33,136 nucleotides of DNA from Clostridia bacterium (GTDB lineage Bacteria; Bacillota; Clostridia; Oscillospirales; QAMX01). Positions 31,023-33,136 of this stretch are shown here, one piece after another. Location: contig JAFQKV010000025.1 of the NCBI GenBank assembly GCA_017414715.1, positions 1 to 33,136 on the forward strand, written 5' to 3'. The stretch's first letter is position 1, and each line of letters starts with the position of its first letter. The notes under the pieces are model-generated. The model worked only from the letters and a program-made list of their open reading frames with translations, searched no databases and was not told where the DNA came from. The position numbers and the translations under genes were made by a program.

Positions 31023-31421
31023 TTACCGCTGCGAAAATTCCTTTTGTATCACATCAATAATTCCTTTGGCAACAGCATAATTCACTCCATCTATATATTC
31101 TGACTCACCTTTGAAATTCAATGATATTCTATCACCTATTTTTATATCTTGAACCGAAATTTTATCACCGGTATTATGCGATTTGCATCTTGTTCTGTAC
31201 GGTATCTTTATTTCACAAATTATATTATCCGTACCGGTATACGTGTGTGATGTTATAACATACAAACATCGTTCATCATCATCAGTTCTAATGCTGATCA
31301 CCTCAGCCGATAAATCGATAAGGCGTCCTTTTGGATAAATAATATGTATTGAATATATTATAAAGATAATCAGTAAAACAATAGATACAATGGAGACAAA
31401 TTTTTTTAAAATTCTTTTCAT
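31023..31421 (-). CDS. Hypothetical single-pass membrane protein
   Basis: A 132-residue protein with a basic start (MKRILKKF), one transmembrane helix (about residues 9-30) and a small beta-rich outer domain ending GDRISLNFKGESEYIDGVNYAVAKGI. The pattern 'I-x-x-GD-x-I-x-x-x-FxG' recalls small OB-fold domains such as DUF3221, but this is weak. No lipobox. The base composition is clearly AT-rich compared with the neighbours and the ribosome binding site is poor, both signs of acquisition. A good promoter lies 37 bases upstream. Its last codons run into a dispersed repeat, so the C-terminus may have been changed by that insertion. Confidence 0.6.
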   Translation of the reverse strand: MKRILKKFVSIVSIVLLIIFIIYSIHIIYPKGRLIDLSAEVISIRTDDDERCLYVITSHTYTGTDNIICEIKIPYRTRCKSHNTGDKISVQDIKIGDRISLNFKGESEYIDGVNYAVAKGIIDVIQKEFSQR

Positions 31422-31457
31422 ATATTTAATTCGAACGCCCTTTCTTTATTTGATTTT

Positions 31458-31486
31458 ATCATATCGTATTTCACTATATTTGTCAA
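31458..31486 (-). promoter_or_regulatory. SigA-type promoter of the AT-rich hypothetical gene
   Basis: On the minus strand -35 TTGACA (31481-31486), 17-base spacer, -10 TATGAT (31458-31463). Confidence 0.8.
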
Positions 31487-31489
31487 GTA

Positions 31490-31668
31490 AACACGGTAAA
31501 TTCATGGCAATAAATACATCATTCTACCTTTTTGCGCAATGGCAAACTTATACCTTATAAGAATGGCCCTGATGACATCACCATACTTTTTTATTACTCC
31601 CAAGTGTTAATTATTGCGGATCAACATCCAATTTCCCTTTGAGCCTTGATACTCTTACGATTCTTACG
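31490..31668. other. Intergenic stretch without recognisable feature
   Basis: AT-rich between the promoter of the hypothetical gene and the first tRNA-tail repeat. I see no supported gene, hairpin or promoter here. Confidence 0.5.
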
Positions 31669-31824
31669 TGGTGCGGTCGGGGGGACTGTTGAACGCAAAC
31701 GGCGGCCTTTTGCCGCCTTATTGCACAAATCGCCCAGGCTCTCTTCCTGCCGCAACTGTCTTCTGCGATTTGCGGGGTTCTGCGTCGGCTATCGGCAACA
31801 GCAAAAAGAAAAAGCAGACCACAA
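31669..31824 (-). repeat. tRNA-tail repeat unit, first copy (interrupted)
   Basis: Starts with TGGTGCGGTCGGGGGGACT, the complement of the last 19 bases (T-stem 3' side, acceptor, CCA) of the tRNA at the right edge, and continues through a block that includes a GGCGGC/GCCGCC hairpin to GCAGACCACAA, the left half of the tRNA terminator. It is about 97 percent identical to 32933-33089 (three substitutions and one base indel by eye). The terminator's right half is not here but at 32914, beyond the inserted DNA. Confidence 0.9.
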
Positions 31825-31854
31825 GGGCGTGCACAGTTAGCAATAAAATCGAAT

Positions 31855-31969
31855 AGCCTTCCCCGGTGGGGGAAGGTGGCAGCCGAAGGCTGACGGATGA
31901 GGTGTTCTAAACTCAAAGCAACTCCTCATCCACCGTTTCGCGGTCCCCCTTCTCCCATAGGAGAAGGCT
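31855..31969. repeat. Paired dispersed palindromic repeat (inverted arms)
   Basis: Left arm 31855-31902 (AGCCTTCCCCGGTGGGGGAAGG... GGATGAGG) and right arm 31924-31969 are imperfect inverted copies of each other, each with its own hairpin. The arrangement is that of a small non-coding mobile repeat (MITE-like) found in many copies in gut Clostridia. Confidence 0.75.
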
Positions 31970-32075
31970 TTTTGATACGCAGAAAACAAATAGATACCCC
32001 GACAGATTTTAAGGTCTGTCGGGGGTTGTTGTACTGTTCGATAAATGGAATTTATGGAACTGAATAAAACATTCA

Positions 32076-32561
32076 TTACTGCTGACTTTTTATTTCTTTA
32101 ATTCTTATTTCAACCATTTTCTTAAGGAAAAACAAATCGTTCAAAGTTGGATTGTCAATTCTAAAGGTACATCCACAAACATCATCAAATTCTTTTCCGA
32201 ATATAACTTTGTGTCGCCCGCCGCCACAAGAGTTGCAATGGCCACAATGGTCGATATGTTTCCAAGCAAGTTCTTTTACTTTATCATCAACGAGACATTG
32301 CTCGAGCCACTCTGACCCCATATCATCTGACCATACCGTCCAATGGTTGTCTTTTTCGTCAGGGTCTTTTATGGCAATAAAACAGACACATTCATCGTCT
32401 AATTTTACCCAATAATAAATTTTATTTTTCCAGCAATCACAATTATCTTTATAGAAAATCAAGTTATTGTCTTTCAAAAAACTGATGAAATCCAAAGCGA
32501 CTTCTTGTTCATCTAAAAGCAATTCCCTGCAAATATATTCTTCGATACTCGGTTTAATCAT
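32076..32561 (-). CDS. Hypothetical protein with a Cys-rich (zinc-binding-like) motif
   Basis: A 161-residue soluble protein. The centre is acidic with aromatic residues (NHWTVWSDDMGSEW), followed by HIDHCGHCNSCGGGRHK (Cys106, 109, 112) and DVCGCTF (129, 131), a likely metal site. I do not recognise the family; the motif order suggests a small ligand-sensing or metal-binding domain rather than an enzyme. Start at 32561 is chosen because AGGAG lies 9 bases upstream; the ATG 6 bases earlier touches that site. AT-rich, standing alone between two palindromic repeats and inside the DNA that splits the tRNA-tail repeat, so probably acquired. Confidence 0.65.
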   Translation of the reverse strand: MIKPSIEEYICRELLLDEQEVALDFISFLKDNNLIFYKDNCDCWKNKIYYWVKLDDECVCFIAIKDPDEKDNHWTVWSDDMGSEWLEQCLVDDKVKELAWKHIDHCGHCNSCGGGRHKVIFGKEFDDVCGCTFRIDNPTLNDLFFLKKMVEIRIKEIKSQQ

Positions 32562-32630
32562 AACCATCCTCTCCTGCCTTAAAAACATATCAACATATCT
32601 TATTTTTCGTTCTCTATTATCGCCAATTTC

Positions 32631-32649
32631 GCCTTTGTATTACAAAGGC
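32631..32649. repeat. Short perfect inverted repeat
   Basis: GCCTTTGTA and TACAAAGGC around a single T, about 70 bases upstream of the Cys-rich hypothetical gene; operator or edge of the neighbouring repeat. Confidence 0.4.
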
Positions 32650-32691
32650 ACAGGGCAAAGCCCATACCCCTAAAGATACACGAGCGCGTCC

Positions 32692-32820
32692 AAAGGCTCC
32701 CTTGTGTAAAGGGAGCTGTCGCGTTAGCGACTGAGGGATTGTTTTTCGCTGCCTTTCTGCATTTACAATCCCTCCGCCTCGCATTCGCTCGGCACCTCCC
32801 TTTACACAAGTGAGGCTTTT
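32692..32820. repeat. Second paired dispersed palindromic repeat
   Basis: Left arm 32692-32741 (AAAGGCTCCCTTGTGTAAAGG... GAGGGATTG) and right arm 32766-32820 are imperfect inverted copies. Each keeps the AAAGGGAG hairpin element. Same general design as 31855-31969 but a different sequence subfamily. Confidence 0.75.
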
Positions 32821-32913
32821 CGTTAGGCTCATTATAACACCAATCGGCAGAGAAAAAAAGTTCTCTGCCGAAATTTTGAGTGTCTGTCATTTCTCCGCTA
32901 AGAACACACCCCG

Positions 32914-33089
32914 AAAGGTCTGCTTTTCTTTTTGGTGCGGTCGGGGGGACTGTTGAACGGCAAACGGCGGCCTTTTGCCGCCTTATTGCGCAAATCGCCC
33001 AGGCTCTCTTCCTGCCGCAACTGTCTTCTGCTATTTGCGGGGTTCTACGTCGGCTATCGGCAACAGCAAAAAGAAAAAGCAGACCACAA
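32914..33089 (-). repeat. tRNA-tail repeat unit, second copy
   Basis: 32914-32951 is identical over 38 bases to 33088-33125: the right half of a terminator (AAAGGTCTGCTTTTC), then the 19-base tRNA tail. The rest (32952-33089) matches the first copy. The period between the second tail and the real tRNA is 174 bases. The tail here diverges after GGACT (GTTGAAC instead of TGAACCC), so it is not a functional tRNA. Confidence 0.9.
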
Positions 33090-33101
33090 AGGTCTGCTTT
33101 T
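33075..33101 (-). terminator. Terminator of the tRNA transcript
   Basis: AAAAGCAGACC (33075-33085) pairs with GGTCTGCTTTT (33091-33101) around ACAAA. On the minus strand it is followed by TTTTTCTTTTT. It lies 6 bases after the tRNA CCA end. Confidence 0.9.
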
Positions 33102-33106
33102 CTTTT

Positions 33107-33136
33107 TGGTGCGGTCGGGGGGACTTGAACCCCCAT
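33107..33136 (-). tRNA. 3' end of a tRNA gene (partial, identity unknown)
   Basis: Read on the minus strand: T-stem GGGGG, T-loop TTCAAGT, T-stem CCCCC, acceptor strand CGACCGC, discriminator A and encoded CCA. The gene continues beyond the window, so the anticodon is not visible. A strong terminator follows. The last 19 bases recur at 32933 and 31669. Confidence 0.9.

Noticed and set aside
31669..31687. Additional tRNA gene ends
   Set aside because: Only 19 bases match; the T-loop is broken by two extra bases and no tRNA body follows, here or at 32933.
32600..33136. Leftward open frame running out of the tRNA across the repeat unit
   Set aside because: It translates the tRNA 3' end, terminator and palindromic repeats, so it is not a protein gene.

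Overview
The window looks like chromosomal DNA of a gut-type Firmicute (Clostridia, probably an uncultured Oscillospirales/Christensenellales relative). This rests on AGGAGG-type ribosome binding sites, a BspA-like leucine-rich-repeat protein carrying a dockerin, a cohesin-like surface protein, dispersed palindromic repeats typical of these gut lineages, and a GC-rich core interrupted by AT-richer insertions. It is an inference from content; no 16S gene is present.

Layout. 1-170: 3' end of glycyl-tRNA synthetase and its terminator. 172-4144: an AT-richer two-gene ABC exporter cassette with its own promoter, operator-like palindrome and terminator, bracketed by a perfect 64-bp direct repeat of the 3' end of the neighbouring beta-helix gene. 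4083-5273: that beta-helix (pectate-lyase-3-like) protein. 5430-7914: copA-copZ copper export. 7969-11857: htpG, a nucleoside hydrolase, a sugar-phosphate isomerase/epimerase-like protein and a tiny YtxH-like protein, all leftward. 11995-16795: a surface module of a membrane-anchored cohesin-like protein with a long Pro/Thr linker, a BspA-type LRR protein ending in a dockerin, a small P-loop NTPase, and the remnant of a second dockerin gene. 16800-16918: a MITE-like element carrying an outward promoter. 17060-19853: the aromatic operon (Tyr-rich leader peptide, attenuator, DAHP synthase, prephenate dehydrogenase) and an ICMT-like membrane methyltransferase. 19863-23150: leftward operon icd, kinase, GNAT, GDSL hydrolase. 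23500-25496: tsaD and a ROK sugar kinase. 25641-28094: a small membrane protein, a degenerate PurL-like protein and a PrsW-like membrane protein. 28133-29332: a membrane acyltransferase put out of frame by a C10 tract. 29339-30826: a GH32/43-like beta-propeller protein. 30920-33136: an accessory end with palindromic repeats, two AT-rich hypothetical genes, and a tandem repeat of a tRNA 3' tail ending in the 3' end of a tRNA.

Most notable. (1) A 31-codon leader peptide with nine tyrosines, sitting between a promoter and an intrinsic terminator directly ahead of aroF-tyrA, with a possible antiterminator pairing: a candidate ribosome-mediated tyrosine attenuator. (2) A cohesin-like/dockerin pair that would tether a BspA-type LRR protein to the membrane, a non-cellulolytic use of cellulosome chemistry. 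(3) A poly-C contingency tract at codon 5 of an acyltransferase. (4) The exporter cassette between 64-bp direct repeats. (5) A tRNA-tail tandem repeat whose terminator hairpin is split in its loop by about 1.1 kb of accessory DNA.
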